The notes under the pieces are model-generated. The model was not told where the DNA came from. It saw only the letters and a program-made list of their open reading frames with translations, and ran no database searches. Below, one piece after another: positions 1 to 11,328 of a stretch of 64,000 nt of DNA; position 1 is the stretch's first letter, and each line of letters starts with the position of its first letter. A program made the position numbers and the translations under genes. The stretch is from Favolaschia claudopus (Eukaryota > Basidiomycota > Agaricomycetes > Agaricales > Mycenaceae). The stretch lies in the NCBI GenBank assembly GCA_037176885.1, contig JAWWNJ010000009.1:2170001-2234000 (forward strand). Reading direction: 5' to 3'.

Positions 1-177
1 TTCGCCGTCCTTGACGTCGATCAAAACACCCGCCTCCAGCGGGCGAAAAACGTCACGGATACATCATACGCATCTTCCTCTCTTCAAGAACTCGTCCTGA
101 AGCGCCGTTACACCGCTTTGTCCGGTGAAACCTATCTTCTACATTTTGCGCATCGGACGCCGGATGTGCGATGCTGA
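1..177 (+). CDS. possible 3' end of a truncated gene
   Basis: Frame 1 is open from the first base to a TGA at 175-177 and reads as a plausible soluble protein tail of 58 residues, starting FAVLDVDQNT. The opposite strand also has a short open frame here, so coding is not proven. No family was recognised. It would be the last exon of a gene that begins outside the window. Confidence 0.2.
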   Translation, partial: FAVLDVDQNTRLQRAKNVTDTSYASSSLQELVLKRRYTALSGETYLLHFAHRTPDVRC

Positions 178-179
178 GA

Positions 180-1850
180 TCAATCTCGCCGCCCGACTCT
201 CTGGTCAAAGTGTTCCCACTTCCAAACGCTTGCTCGTACTTACTTGGGTCAACAAGCACTGTATATCTTCACATCATCTCCGCAAATTAATTCGATCTTA
301 GTTGACAGCGGATGATCGTCTTTTGAGACAAGGGAAATCTAAGTTTTTCTGTACATTTCAATGCAATACACCATGACCTGAAAAAACTCTACAACCTCAG
401 ACTTTGACATATGTGATATGGCAACATGATTGAGGCACTGACATGGCATTACACTTGATCATAACACAATGTAATTTAAAGGCTTCTTCAAGTTTTACTG
501 AGTACCCAGCGCAGGCGGGATCGAGTTGAAGCCATCGTCTGGCGGCCAAAGCAAGGCACATTGGGTCGGATGCTTTAAGATATTGGCAAACGACGAGTAG
601 AAGATCCTGAATTTCCATCCGCCATCGTATGTAGACGGTTCGAATGGCCGTGACACATATCCGACCATCCGAGCCATTTGAAATCTGTATACATTGTAGT
701 CTATGGTAGGACAGAGCGTCGAATGCTTTGTCGTTGCCATTAGTGATTCTTGTCGTCCTTATAATGTGTGGTAATGGGAGAGGATGAGCAGCGGACAACA
801 ACAGATGAGCTGCAGATAAGCGGCCGATGTGGATGACGATGAGCGGTGGACGACAGATGCTGAAAGCGCAGCAGCAATGAGAGGACCAGCAGACAACGGA
901 TGGGAGCAGATAGGGCTGAGCGCTGAGCAGCATATGAGCAGCTGTAAGATGAAGAGTGGCGGATGAGAAAGTAGATGCGCCGCGGATGAGGGAGGATGCC
1001 AAACCCAGAATATCTTCGACTTGAATCAATAAAAGGTATTCATTCATTCCAACTAACCACAATACAAGGCACGTATGATTTACACACATACCTCGTTCCG
1101 AATCCAACACCGTCTCGCAGTTCCGCGGTCGCATCGAAGTGGATTAAGCGCCATTGGCTCGATATTTGCGTCTGAGTTGTCAAGGTGAGTATTGAATTTC
1201 CTCGAGCGAGACAAAGAGCTCACCTTGCGCGCTACGATTTCTTGCTCGGCGCAGTAATTGATTTGAGTAGATGAATTCTGATTTTGTTCAATTCAATTCA
1301 GAATCCTTACCCTGCGCTAACCGCGTCTCGCATTTGGCGGCCTGAACGAAACGAGTCAACGAGGAGGAAGTCGGCACTGACGGCGCTGTGGCCATAAACA
1401 TTAATTTACAGTATATGTTTTCGGCACACTTGCCTTACGCTGAACCGTGTCGCGTCCGCCGTAGTCTCTCATAGCCAGACTTCAACACTATTGATCTCGT
1501 ACCTCGATGTGTTGAACGTCGCGTTTGAGAAAGTGAGTTCAATCGAATTTTAGTGGACGATTTCGCCTGGATAGCTGGCCAGCACTTGATTGTAATGTGC
1601 CGAAACTGCAAGGAGGACTGAGTACTGAGTGCCCGGTCCCAACGAGATTGAGATGAAGCCGATGTCGGATCGTCCGACGCAAGCGACAGTACTTATACTT
1701 AAAATGAAAGTTTTGAGGATGTGGCAAGGATGTGGAAAGAGTGACGGCGTTTGACAGATGATTGTCTGAGACGATGGTTGTTGTCGACAAGGACTTCAGC
1801 AGTCGGATCGTCGGCTAACACGATAGCCGGTGTGACTGTGATGAGTGCTG
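180..1850. other. gene-poor stretch with degenerate repeats
   Basis: No convincing gene was seen. Around 780-1000 there is a degenerate purine-rich run of GATGAGC/GGATGAG-like words. Related words recur, partly inverted, at about 4370-4460, 4930-5010 and 5420-5620, suggesting an old decayed dispersed repeat. A 245-aa open frame on the minus strand (397-1134) falls mostly inside this biased run and is not taken as a gene. Confidence 0.4.
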
Positions 1851-2149
1851 ATGAGTGACGACCAATTTCGGAGCTGCGACGACTGCCCCTTGCCTGCCCC
1901 CATGGACCGACTACTTACTTCTACTCAAGCTGCTCACAACGAAAACCAAGCTTATCATTATTTACACCCGCATCCGGATCTCCGACACATTTAAGTTGCC
2001 GCCTTATCTGACGCCCATCTTCACCACATACTTAGTCTCGGCGAGTCAGTGCCTCTTTCAAAGGCTGTATGGGGTTCTCGCATTAATTTCGAGGTATCCT
2101 TATTCTGATGTTGGTTTCTCTTCCGTCTGGACCAGTTTTCAGCCTTTTG

Positions 2150-4560
2150 CGTGACATGGCAAGGGGACGCGCGACGCGCGCCTGCTGATGAAGCTCGTGT
2201 AGAAAGGTGGATGGCAGTGTGGTGGGGTTTGAATCAACTAGCGCAAAAAACACAGCGGACGTGTCCAGATTCAGGCAGAAGTGTAAACGGCTCACGCAAG
2301 GTTAGTCTTGTCACGCTCAGCATTTTCGTCTCCTTTCTACCTTACGCTCGCTCGAGTTTGCTTGTCCCACCCCTTGTCACATTTCCCTCTATATTTCCTC
2401 TCTGGCGACCAAGTCTCTCCGAGCTTACTCTCTCTCTTTGATTTGCAGGTAGATGCTTGTTTTTGCGACCCGTGTCTGTTCCAGAGACGAATCACTCGCA
2501 AGGTCATCCGTATTCGCGGGAGACGAGTGGCGCGAGTGATCGAGTAGTAGTGGGGGGTCGTGGTCGAGGGGACAAGGGCAGGGAGGGGGGCATGGGTGCG
2601 AGTTGGTGCGGGGATGGGGATGAGTATCAGTCACTAAATGGTGAGTTTCTCCCCTCCTCTCATTCTCCCGCCTACCGCCAACGACAAAACCCCATCCTCC
2701 CCTACAGACATATCAACTATCACCACCATCCACCTTCATTTCCACCTCATCGACGGAACAAAAAAATGGTGGCGGCTGGGGGTGACGAAAGGATGGATGT
2801 CCGATATGCGGTGGGGTGTATGTTGAGGATGAGCCCAACCTTGTTAGCGACGGCGTTGGGGAGGGTTGGAGGTGAGTGGATCCCGTCTCAGTCTGTGCTA
2901 TCCGATGTTTTTACTCTTTGCATCTTCGATTGTTTGCTTGCGACCATCAAGCGGATGATGGTCTTTCGTGTTCTTTGCATTATCCCCTGTCTTCCACCTC
3001 TATCCTCGTTCGACCCCTTCCTTCCCTTCCTCGCTGGGGCTGGATGTACATCAAACGCGTGGTTTCCAGCTTTTCCTTCGTCGTCAAAGCAGAGCACAGC
3101 CACACCAGATCCTTTTTTTCAGGCGACCTTTGTGTCCGCTTTGGCCTTGAGAGGAGAGGTGGGGGCCTCAGACGTGCGGTGTGCGTGGGGGAGGCGTTTT
3201 GGAGATTTGGGGTGTCGTTTGAGGGTGTGCTGGGTAGAGGCGACTGTGTCGAGGAGTCATTCATCTCGATCCTCTGTGTTCTTTTGTATGCCTTTCGAAA
3301 GGATTTTCCTTATCCCTGGCTCTTCCACTGCCTCTACTGCTACCCCCGCGTTGGCTACATTGCCTTCATCCTCTCTTCCTCTTTATTCGTCTTTCCCCTT
3401 ATGTCTCCGCTCATACGAACAACTATCTGACTATCTTAAAGAACCTCTGCGCTAACCCACGACACCACGACACCTCCAAACCGCACCGCGCACGATTACC
3501 CGTGCCCTATTCGCCGGCTACGCTGTTTGGGGTGCATCAGATGACGTCGGTGGAAAATCTGTCATGAAAGATGTGGGGATGTGCTTTGGGCCGGTGGCGG
3601 CTGTGAGCCTTGGTCGGTGCGTCGTCCGTCGCATTCTGTTTCATCTGTGCTTGGCTGACGGTCTCTCGTACTCCAGGATGCTGGTGATGATTTCCCCGCA
3701 TGCGGCCTCGATGTCTCGGTCGGTATCAATGAGACGATGTACTGACGCATGTATCTGCAGCGTCGCATTCGCCTTTGCCGGTGTCGTCACCTTCATCCGC
3801 ATTTAGATTAATCTTGTCGTAGAGCTCGTCTTTGGGACACGGACACGGACATGGTATGAAAACGAAGCAGAAGGAGTGGTGCTGGGGTGATCGACCTGTG
3901 TTGTTGCAGCTGGGGATCAGGCTGGGTGTGGATGCTGTGAATCTGGTCAATCATACAAATCATACATGAGATTGTCAAGGTGCGTGGTCCGTTCCCTTGC
4001 GCCTATTTTTGATATTTCGATATTTTCTCGATTACCTCTGTAGGTCCACACACGGGCGGAAGACTCAATCTTTTGAGAGCCATCCGTGACCCGAAATCAT
4101 CCTTACCTCCACCCCCGTTTCCATCGGCGAGTACGTCGCTTTGGAAAGGAGGTGGTGGTGGTGATAATGGCGCTGCATAGAGCATTGACTTGAAGGCGTC
4201 TGCACGACCTATGGCAATAGGCGTCAGACAGGGAGGAGTCGGGAGGTGACGGAACAATTGGATTCGTCTCTATTCGTCCGCTCTGCTAGCATTTGTCTCA
4301 AACCTGCTGGCCGTTGTCCTACATCCTCTGCTCCTACGCTGCAAAAATCTATCTCTCACCGTGTTCACAGACGACTGCTCATCGTCGGAGAACATGCGCC
4401 GCTCGTCGGATGCTCGTCGCTTTTGTTGACCACCCACCATCTTTCATCAGCTCCTCATCCTCTCAAATCGCGTCCCGGGAATGAGATCGAGATGACCATC
4501 CCCGGATTCATCCTAAATTCAAAACAAGTCGTCTTCAGTCCCTGAATAGTCCTCAAATCC
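2150..4560 (+). other. possible decayed or unrecognised intron-rich gene
   Basis: Several short stretches read like exons bounded by good splice motifs. Examples are a donor at about 2300 with a pyrimidine tract and ttgatttgcag before 2449, a donor gtgagt at 2640 with an acceptor near 2706, a donor at about 2871 with tttttttcag before 3121, and an open piece near 3490-3600 containing LFAGYAVWGASDDVGG. The pieces cannot be joined into one uninterrupted reading frame by eye and no family was recognised. It may be a pseudogene, a repeat-damaged gene, or chance open frames in pyrimidine-rich DNA. Confidence 0.22.
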
Positions 4561-4779
4561 CATCCATCGTCCTTTACATACACGTCAGGGCGTGCCATCG
4601 ACCATCCAGTTGTTTGCTGGTCCGACGATGCTTGGTCGACGACGGCTGACGGGGACGATCATTGTCTGCGAGCAGTGTGGTCATGCCGTCAAATCCATCA
4701 AACGGGTCCTCTATGCCACGACTTGTCTGGGTGGCAAAACGTCAAGTGTTGAGGCTGTAGTAGAAATCCTGTGAGTGCG

Positions 4780-6040
4780 TCGCACCAGTATGATGTCCAT
4801 CTTGTTTAGTTCGTCAGAGCAGAGGACGCGTATCAGCCGCTCAGCACCTTCAATTCGCGGTGCGCCGCCGCAAACTGTAGCAGCCTGAGTGCATACTGAA
4901 GTGAAATTCCACTCACTCTTGACTGACTTTTATCGCCGTTGACGGATGATCGTCTCAGCTTCTCAACGGCCCCTCGTTGTCTCAAATCCGGTGCTCATCG
5001 GCTCCTCGTCCTCATCGCGGTCTGTTTATTGTTTCATCTCCGTCTCCTTGCGCTTTGAACAACCTCAATGCAGTTGTTGCCTATCGTCTCGCATCCGCTG
5101 CACGTTGGCTTAAATCCGCTCCCCATCATGTCTCCGGTGCATAGATCACCTGGATATTTACTCCCTCAAACCAGCGAGACCCACCTGCCTGTTTGCCGCC
5201 ATATGCATACAGCATTTCGTCTCTCATCTTTTTGTCCACCCAAGTCTTGGTCTTGATCGGCTCAGTATATCGACTCTGCGCCTCATATTATTCTCGTTCC
5301 CCCCTCGGATGGCTTTATGCAAACAATGGGCGGTAGACACAATGCATACGTGCCTTGATTGCGCTCAGATTTACTGAGATCGTTTCTTTCGGCATGGCCA
5401 GCTCGCTGCCTGCTCAGTTTGGAAGCTCATTCCCTTGCATGGGCGACTCATCACTCCACATCTTCTGCTCAATCTCTCATCTCATCTGCTTCCATCCGCC
5501 GCTCAATTTCGAGCCTCTTTCATCCATCCCCCATCCTCTCTCGTCTGCCACTCATCGGCCGCTCATCGTGTTATATCTGCAGCTTAGTATCTGTGATCTG
5601 CCGATAAGCCACGCTCATCGTTTTTCATCTAACATCTGTGTTCGTCTTCAGCTCACTGAGCTCTGTGAACAGCTCCCATCAGGACCCAGGTTTAGAATTA
5701 TGTACTATTGATGTTCGACAAATAGAACACTTTGTTCTTTCGATGCCACATCTGAAATCGGGCTTGCATCTTCTCTTGCTGCTTGCATCCTCTTTCTCTA
5801 TGCTATCATTCTTACCGTTCTTCACAAGTCCTTTATGACTCTCAGAATTATTCGTTTTCGCAGTGATCAATTCGCTAGACTATTTTGCAGAACATATTGG
5901 GATGATTCCCAGAAATTTATCCCCATAGCTTGAAGTTGACGACGTTCTGCAGCCCGCCCGCAGACAAACCGACGACGAGAGGCGGATCGCCTGCAGACGA
6001 GCTGCCGATGGGCGGCGGATCATCCGCCGATGAGGTTTCG
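4780..6040. other. no gene seen; degenerate repeat-like DNA
   Basis: The stretch is rich in CTCATC/GATGAG words similar to those at 780-1000 but in the opposite orientation. Short open frames here are compositionally biased and have no splice or family support. Confidence 0.35.
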
Positions 6041-6042
6041 GG

Positions 6043-6475
6043 CCGACCGAAATTTTGAGTGTCGGGTTTGATTTCGTGTCGTCCAGAACTCAAGCCTAAA
6101 GAATATGTTTCGTTTTCAATTCAGGCAAGCCGAAATGTAGGTCAATTCTTATAGTTTAGTTATAAGTTTAGGGCAGACCGAAACATACCCTATACGAAAT
6201 GTTCTGGGTCTTGTTTTGGACGCCCTTATTCCCAATCTGGAACAAATCATTTCGGAATTCCATTTCGGGCCTGCCGATTCTTTATCTGATACTTCGTCTT
6301 TCGGCTGTGTTCCGGCTGATCTGGAACATGACCGGAAGGTTTTATTTCGTGATTCCTTTCGAGCCGTCCACAATCTTGACCGAAACAATTCAAATAGGCT
6401 AAAATTTCGCGCGAGCCTAATTCCAACCCGAAACTTTTCTTTTCGGGTCAAAAATCGGGCGACCCGAAAGTTCAT
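6043..6475. repeat. CCGAAA-rich MITE-like element with imperfect inverted ends
   Basis: The stretch is packed with TTTCGG/CCGAAA words in both orientations. The left end (about 6043-6075, starting TTTCGGGCCGACCGAAA) resembles the reverse complement of the right end (about 6437-6475). No protein gene is visible, and open frames on both strands are Arg/Phe/Ser-biased translations of the repeat. It is likely a non-autonomous element or an old hairpin-forming repeat. The exact borders are uncertain. Confidence 0.4.
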
Positions 6476-6839
6476 AATCTTCGGTGTGAGTAGTCAACTT
6501 CCAGCTCTGAGCTGATGCGCGATCTTTCAAGCTTGAAGTTGCGGCAAATTCACAGCACTACAAGTCAAGATTAGGTTTTACGAGGGATTCGATATCGTGT
6601 TTCGTTGTTCCAGTTGTACAAGTACTAGTTGAAGGGAGGCATATCAGTTTGATTTTTCTTTGTTGTGTGAGCCAGACTGTAATACTAACCATCCTACGGT
6701 TTGCCTCCATTCCTTTCTTAAGATGGAAGATATTCATAAATCTCGCGTTCGAGCCCATTCGCGTCCCAATACCGGGGAGAAATCCTCCTTCGAATTTCGT
6801 CATCTTCCACTATTCAATTTAATCGACCTACCATTTTGC

Positions 6840-7600
6840 CCTCACGCCCCGCGACCAACTCAACGGCGGCAGCATGCCTCTCCCTTTTCTTCGCTCTCTT
6901 CCCTCTCCACCTCGCTCGTTCTCTTCCCGACACCTTCCCGACACATCCCAACGCCGCCCTCTCCATCCCATACCTCCGCACCCACTACCCTCCCACCTCA
7001 CGCTCACGCTCACGCGCCCCACACCCCACGCCCCGCTCTTCCATCGTTCAGTACCGCCGCCACCGAATCTCATCACTCGCTCAATCCCAACCCACTGCGC
7101 CGCTCGTTCGCTCACCCGCCGCCTACACATGTTCATCACAAGCGACCTAACCGCAACGCACCACGCAACCACGTCCCCACTTCCACCGGCCGCAAATATG
7201 GCACCAACGGGCGTGTCTGCCCACGCACGAATACGCATGTGGTCCACCTCTACATCCGCCTTCACCCCAACTCTTCTGGCTTTTTCCACCCTCCCTAACG
7301 AATATATCTCACACCGTCGACGACTCGACGTATCCACCTCCGCCCTATCATCGACATCTCTCCGCACTCATCCTCCGCACCACCACTGAGAATGAGCTGC
7401 CGTGGAAGGCGTGAGTGAGATACTATGATAGAGAACTTCGACGTACCGCTGGTGCAGTTAGAGTGCGTAGCTGGCGGCGGCGACGAGGCGGGAGACGAGG
7501 AAGGAAGACAAAGAGACATGTAGACGTGCGGTATTCTCCTACAACTCTCCGTTTGTTTGCGAGGTGCAGTTCGTCGACTCTGGGGAGGGGAGCAATGTGT
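6840..7600 (+). repeat. dispersed repeat family A, copy 1
   Basis: The DNA is C-rich on the plus strand. It shares blocks with other copies in this window: CTCGCTCAATCCCAACCCAC near 7075 (also near 38695 and 51070, and reverse-complemented near 50225) and the block around GAGGCGGGAGACGAG near 7490 (also near 37885, 49300 and 56545). Open frames are Pro/Ser/Thr-biased and exist in several frames at once, so it is annotated as a repeat and not as a gene. Confidence 0.5.
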
Positions 7601-8204
7601 TAAATGATTTAAAATGATAATAAATGGGAGTGATCATTGATGAGGTAGCGAGGGGTTGAGGTGCGGTGTGGATGTCGAGGGAGACCAGGGTGGAGGAGCT
7701 GGAATTTGCGGAATCCGATCCAAGATAGACCTGAGGGGGATCTACACAGCACTCATTCGACCAGGGGCACTTCATGCCTGTTCGTTGGTCGTCTAAAAAG
7801 CGTCTGAGGTTTCCTAGATGCGTATTTCCCTGCATCTCAAGTGACTCCGAACTTCTCCGCCCCGGAATCGCTAAGTTTTGGAGCGGGCCACGTCTTGAAA
7901 GTTTAAAACGTTAGCTTGAGCCACGTCGGTCGAGGTTGAGTCGGCTTAAGCCTTAGAGTAGAGCAGAGTTACTAAGTAGTACTACTAGTAGAGTATAAGT
8001 CGAGTTCAGTGTGACTTGGTGTGACACTGGCTGGACCGCAGTTTCAAAGCTTGGCACATTGTCGCAGCACAAGCGACGACGTCTACTTGATTGGAACACA
8101 CGCACGCAGGTCACTCTGACTCAGGACTTCCACAGATACATATACTATGGGGACGGCCAATGCAAGTCACTTTCAATCCCCCGCAACCTCGCCTTTGAAC
8201 TGCG
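7601..8204. other. upstream region of the VIT/VWA gene
   Basis: No gene was seen. The last 300 bases are less biased than the neighbouring repeat and presumably hold the promoter and 5' leader of the gene at 8205. A short run of TAGTACTACTAGTAG near 7976-7990 is a simple local palindrome. Confidence 0.35.
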
Positions 8205-11056
8205 ATGAGATACGGATTATACTACTACGTGGAAAAACGCCCAATTTCGCTGCCCTTGCTCAGTGTGAGCGCGGAGGCTAGCATCAAGGAACTTGCGGCA
8301 CAGGTGAAGCTGAATCAGGTCTTTGGAAACGAGGCGGATTTCCCTATCGAGGCGGTCTATGCGTTCCCTATTCCTGCGCGGGCGGTTGTAACGGGTTTCT
8401 GCATGATCAAGCAGAATGGGACGCGGGTGGTTGGGAGGGTGCAGGAAAAGGAGGAAGCTAGGAAGACATACGATTCTGCAGTTGCCAGAGGAAAGCAGGC
8501 GTCGTTGATGGAGCAACAAACCCCAGACGGTATGTTGACAAGCTGCTGTACCCAGCCCCGAAGACGTGTTAACAAGATTGCAGTATTCCAGGTTGCGGTC
8601 GGAAACATTCCGGCCAAAGAACAGGTCAAAATCGAGCTTGTATACGCCACCGAACTCACTGAAGACGAGGAAAACGATTCCATCCGCTTCCATCTACCTG
8701 TTCACATCGGCCCCCGTTACGGCCAGGCCCCCACCTCAGCACTATCTCGTAGAAGCCGTAGAAACCGCTTTGCCAACCCCTCGAACACCTTTTCGCTCAA
8801 TATCACGACAACCATCGAGTCTGCTTCTCCCATAAACAAGATCGCCTGCCCCTCACACACGGTGTCGACCGAACTCGGGCCAGATCCAGCTCTTCCCAAC
8901 TACAAGGATTTGCCGTTCTCCAACTACGCTCGCGTATCCCTCTCCTCGACCGCACCTCTCGACAAAGACTTCGTTCTCACCGTGAAATCCGCCGGATTAG
9001 ATGCCCCCCGCTGCGTTGCCGAGCTACACTCATCCCCTTCCCAGGACACTGTCGCTCTCGCACTCACTTTCGTGCCGCGTTTCAAACTCCCGGACGTGCC
9101 GCGACAGGAATACATCTTCGTCGTCGATCGCAGCGACTCGATGGAAGGCGCTCGAATCGCCGCCGCTCGCAAGGCGCTCGTCGTGATGCTGCGTTGTCTT
9201 CCGCACAAGGATTCGGTATTTCAGATCTGCTCCTTTGGGTCCAACTACAAGCTTTTGTGGAAGGAGAGTCGTCCATACAATCAAGACACCCTGGAAGAAG
9301 CCACGCGTCACATCGACACTATGAAAGGTGATTTTGGCGGGACTGAAATCCGCGAGGCGCTCAGGGGGTGCTTCAGCGCACGCAAAGTCGACCGCCCGAC
9401 AGCTGTCCTCGTTTTAACGGACGGCGATGCATGGGATCTCGACGGTGTGCGTGAGGAAGTGGAGACCACGGTCACAGCTGCGCAGAAAAGTGCGCCTCTA
9501 CAAGTGTCTGTTCTGGGCATTGGCGATTCCGTATCGACCGCCATGTGTGAGGGTATTGCACGGTCAGGAAACGGGACGTGTATACTCGTGGGCGAACAGG
9601 AAACTAGTTTCACTGGGAAGGTCGCCCGTCTGTTGAAGGCTGCCAAGACACCACCGATTTCGAATATCTCGGTTGATTGGGGACGGGTTGTTGAAGCGGT
9701 GAAGGGACCTGAAGCTGTTGAGGAAGATTTTGAGATGGTGGACGATGTGGTTGCGACGAGCAAGAGCAAAACTCTGAATGTGTTTGACGAGAGTGTTGAT
9801 CCCATAGCGGTCGAGGAGACGGCGCCGCCTCCTGCACCACCTGTTAATCTGCCTCCACCATCCGCTGTTCAACAGTCACCTTTCACAATCCGCAACCTCT
9901 TCCCTGGCACCCGTTTGAACGTGTACGCAATCTTGAAAGGTGTGCATTCATCTTCACTTCGTTATAGCCGTTCTCTGACCCCCGGGATCCAGGTCGGACT
10001 GTTCCACACACCGTCATTCTGCGAGGTTCTACTGCGGACGGCGCACAGATCGAGCTCCCCGTGCCCGTTACATTGGGTCAATTGCAGAATGACGCCGGTG
10101 CGCCGACTGCCATCCACGCCCTCGCCGCGCGAAAGATCATTCAAGATCTGGAAGATGGGAACCATGATCTCCGTGCAACGCTGTTGAACCTCGACGACCC
10201 GGGCCTCCTTGCGCAGACTGTTAAGGCAAGCATCGTGCGCCTTGGGATTACCTATTCCATCTCGTCGAAACATACGTCGTTTGTCGCTGTGGATGAAACG
10301 ACGGAGGTGACCCCTGTTGCCACTGAGCGTGTCGAGTCCCCAAAACGCTCGGTACGCCCACGGCCTCAGCCGCGGGTGGTGGATTTGAGCTCAGACAGCG
10401 ACGGCTCTGTATCTCATCGAGTTGTCACGGCTAATAGATCCAGGCTTGCTCGATCTAAATTTCTGTCAGCGGGATCGGCAGACGAAGAAGAAAAAGCCGC
10501 AGTTGAGGAGTCGGACGGCGATAGCGACGGTTCAGGCTCGGTCCAGTCGGATGGGGACTCGGAGATGGATTGGGAGCCGGTGGCGGATGCGGAGGCGGAG
10601 GCGGAGGCGGACGAGGACTCGGAGTCGGATGGGGACTCTGAGTCGGACATGGATATGGGATTTGGCGGCGGTGGGTATCCAACGAGGTCTGCGCCTAAAG
10701 GAGGGAAGACCAAACCTGCGGTGCGAACGGATGCTGTTGAAGTGTTAGCCCGGCTACAGTCTTTCGATGGTCGATTTACAGCTCAAGGGGTATTTGATTT
10801 CGTTAAGCTGAAGGATGGCGTGGATTTGCAGGCTGTGAGGGATTTGTTCCCTGCGGGTGTGGCGGATGAGGTGGTTGCTACTATTCTGGCGATGGCGTTC
10901 CTTGCGACGAGGTTGGATGTGGGTGTTGAGAGGGATTCTTGGGAGGGGATGTATGAGAAGGCGAGGGAGTACTCGGAGGAGGCGTCGGCTAGGATGGATG
11001 CGAAGTTTTCGGTTGAGGAGTTGGAGGCTCAAGTTGGCAAGCTGTTGTTGGCTTAA
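8205..11056 (+). CDS. VIT and von Willebrand factor A domain protein
   Basis: Three exons (8205-8529, 8584-9939, 9993-11056) give 914 residues. The first intron is 54 nt and stays open in frame, but removing it restores the family motif DVFQVAVGN. An N-terminal VIT domain (about residues 1-135, starting MRYGLYYYVEKRPISLPLLS) is followed by a VWA domain with an intact MIDAS: D290-x-S292-x-S294, and TDGD around 387-390. A Ser/Asp/Glu-rich acidic linker (about 640-730) precedes a helical C-terminal region typical of fungal VIT proteins. In this family VIT/VWA modules mediate metal-dependent protein-protein contacts; no enzyme activity is implied. Phases agree at both junctions and there are no internal stops. 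The start was chosen because it sits directly before the conserved RYGLYYY segment. Confidence 0.9.
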
Positions 11057-11328
11057 TTTTATCTGTTTTCTATATAGCTGTTTCTGGATGGGATTGGTCT
11101 TGTAGTATTTTCTGTACAATATCGAACCAATAGGCAACTGAAAGAAACTCCCACTCTCAAAATTTCGTTTGTGCGACACGTACAGCGTACGACAACAACC
11201 TGTTTCTTAGGCAATACTTCTCGCGCTTCCTCCGTCGCCAATTGTGTATCCTGAATCCATTGTCTGCGATGCCAAGGCCGACATAACTACACCGCTATGC
11301 GTCTGCATTGCAGTTTATACAGCGGCAT
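11057..11328. other. 3' flank between convergent genes; holds a short dispersed repeat
   Basis: No gene was seen. About 11134-11175 holds a 40-bp segment (CTGAAAGAAACTCCCACTCT and following) that recurs with few changes at about 44128-44168, so it is a small dispersed repeat. Confidence 0.4.

Noticed and set aside
397..1134. 245-aa open frame on the minus strand
   Set aside because: Most of it lies in a degenerate GATGAG-type repeat, another frame is open too, and no domain or splice support exists.
10414..10748. Open frames rich in Pro, Ser or Arg opposite or beside the VIT gene
   Set aside because: They are alternative readings of the acidic low-complexity linker of the VIT/VWA protein.
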